From Chitinophagaceae bacterium (GTDB taxonomy: Bacteria; Bacteroidota; Bacteroidia; Chitinophagales; Chitinophagaceae): 8,027 bases of DNA. Where the stretch lies: assembly GCA_947378615.1 (NCBI GenBank), contig CANCKV010000125.1, positions 1 to 8,027 of the forward strand, written 5' to 3'. The notes under the pieces are model-generated. The model was given only the letters and a program-made list of their open reading frames with translations, did no database searches and was not told where the DNA came from. Positions 6,868-8,027 of this stretch are shown here, piece by piece. The translations under genes were made by a program, and so were the position numbers. Positions within the stretch are counted from its first letter, which is position 1. Every line of letters begins with the position of its first letter.

Positions 6868-7920
6868 ATGATTACATACGTTGAAGGAACATTGGAGAAA
6901 ATATCTATACATAGGATTGGCAATAAATCACAATTAGAACCATGCAATTTCTCAGAAAAGGAAGTTGTGATAAACGATGAGATATTGCAACAATTACTGA
7001 TGCAATTTTTTTTAAACCCATTCGAGAAAAGTAATGAACTCTATCAGTTTTATCATTCCTCCGACAACTTGAAACTTAATGAAATGTATCATTTCTCTGA
7101 ATCAATCTTCGAAGAAGGGGAAGACTTTCATGAACTGAGTATTTCAATAGCTAAGCATTTATATGATGTATCAAATCATCCAAAGATTAAATCTGGAGAG
7201 GTTTATATCACACACTTCAAGCAAATACAAATTGAAGGAGAGCTTTTTGATGCAATTGGGATATTCAAATCTGAAACAAAGGAAACTTATTTAAAAGTAT
7301 ATCCTGATAATTCAAATTTTAATGTGAGCTATGAACAAGACGCAATCAATATAAAAAAGCTAGATAAAGGTTGTCTAATATTTAATAATTATAAGAATCA
7401 GGGGTATTTAGTCTCGGTGATTGATTTAACTAATAAGAGTTCTGATGCAGTCTATTGGACTGATGAGTTTTTAAAATTAAAGGTAAGAAACGACAATTAC
7501 AACCAAACTAATACAGCATTGAGCATCTATAAAAACTTTGTGACTGATGGAATGGACGGGGAATTAGAAGTTTCTAAAACGGATAAGATTGATTTGCTAA
7601 ACCGTTCCATGAAATATTTTAAGGAAAACGACAACTTTGATTTAGAGGAATTTGCAAATCAGGTAATTGATAATACACAAGCTATTGATTTATTTAAGAC
7701 ATATAAAGCAAACTACGAAGAAGAATTTGATACTGAAATAGCAGATAATTTTGCTATATCAGATGCTGCAGTAAAAAAGCAAGCGAGGGTATTCAAAAGT
7801 GTATTGAAATTAGATAAAAACTTCCATGTGTATATTCATGGTAATAATGAGTTGATAGAAAAAGGAGTAGAAGAAAATGGTAGAAAATATTACAAATTAT
7901 ATTATGAAAACGAGCAATAG
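6868..7920 (+). CDS. Nucleoid-associated protein, NdpA/YejK (37-kDa) family
   Basis: The 350 residues match the NdpA/YejK nucleoid-associated family (Pfam NA37) over their whole length; the E. coli protein has 335. Landmarks in order are ISIHRIGNKSQ (about 12-22), LLMQFFLNPF (43-52), YQFYHSSDNLKLNEMYHFS (59-77), AKHLYDVSNHPKIKSGEVYI (95-114), ELFDAIGIFKSETKETYLKV (124-143), IKKLDKGCLIFNNYKNQGYL (161-180) and DAVYWTDEFLKLKVRND (193-209). In E. coli the protein is found on the nucleoid; its precise role is poorly known. The protein is acidic towards the C terminus (EEEFDTEIADNF). The ATG at 6868 begins just before the conserved first strand, as in relatives. No TAnnTTTG box is seen upstream. 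The only upstream sites are the preceding terminator and a 12-bp AT-rich palindrome (6832-6843). Confidence 0.93.
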   Translation: MITYVEGTLEKISIHRIGNKSQLEPCNFSEKEVVINDEILQQLLMQFFLNPFEKSNELYQFYHSSDNLKLNEMYHFSESIFEEGEDFHELSISIAKHLYDVSNHPKIKSGEVYITHFKQIQIEGELFDAIGIFKSETKETYLKVYPDNSNFNVSYEQDAINIKKLDKGCLIFNNYKNQGYLVSVIDLTNKSSDAVYWTDEFLKLKVRNDNYNQTNTALSIYKNFVTDGMDGELEVSKTDKIDLLNRSMKYFKENDNFDLEEFANQVIDNTQAIDLFKTYKANYEEEFDTEIADNFAISDAAVKKQARVFKSVLKLDKNFHVYIHGNNELIEKGVEENGRKYYKLYYENEQ

Positions 7921-8027
7921 TGAGTTGAAATTAAATGTAAGTATAAAAGTAAGAAAGACATGCTAAAATTAAACTACATAATTGCTTATAGATTAATTTC
8001 TGATGCCAACATGAATTTATTTTTTAG

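Noticed and set aside
7960..8027. Possible start of a new plus-strand gene (ATG at 7960, preceded by AAGAAAG, open for 22 codons to the window end)
   Set aside because: Too short to judge in AT-rich sequence and the peptide (MLKLNYIIAYRLISD...) matches no family I can recognise; the next bases beyond the window would decide it.

Overview
The window looks like chromosomal DNA from a free-living, AT-rich member of the Bacteroidota, probably of the Sphingobacteriales/Chitinophagales/Flavobacteriales type. The evidence is a SusC/SusD outer-membrane nutrient uptake pair, -7 promoter boxes of the Bacteroidota TAnnTTTG type, A/T-rich translation starts without strong Shine-Dalgarno sequences, and a nucleoid-associated protein whose sequence resembles Bacteroidota members of its family. 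The assignment below phylum level is inference.

Left part (1-3650, minus strand): a susC-susD operon transcribed leftwards. The SusC-type TonB-dependent transporter is complete. The SusD-type surface lipoprotein starts 10 bases after the susC stop and runs off the left edge, so only its first 177 residues are present. Together they would form a 'pedal-bin' import complex for a glycan or other large nutrient. The substrate cannot be read from the window because any enzymes of the locus would lie beyond the left edge.

Middle (3651-4505): an 855-base intergenic region between divergent genes. It holds a perfect 14-bp palindrome with an extra half-site (3836-3854), which looks like a LacI-family operator for susCD. 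It also holds an array of five diverged 42-bp tandem repeats (4076-4295), whose junctions can fold into hairpins, and a -7 promoter box (4422-4429) for the rightward gene.

Right part (4506-8027, plus strand): three genes that look like separate transcription units. The first encodes a two-part protein, with a helical Ala-rich region followed by a carboxypeptidase-regulatory-like beta-sandwich, and ends in a rho-independent terminator. The second encodes an aldo/keto reductase of the D-threo-aldose (L-fucose) dehydrogenase type, with a full catalytic tetrad, its own -7 box and its own terminator. The third encodes a nucleoid-associated protein of the NdpA/YejK family. The last 107 bases hold no gene I can support.

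Most of the window is ordinary Bacteroidota gene content. The least explained element is the 42-bp repeat array, followed by the helical plus regulatory-like protein at 4506-5504.
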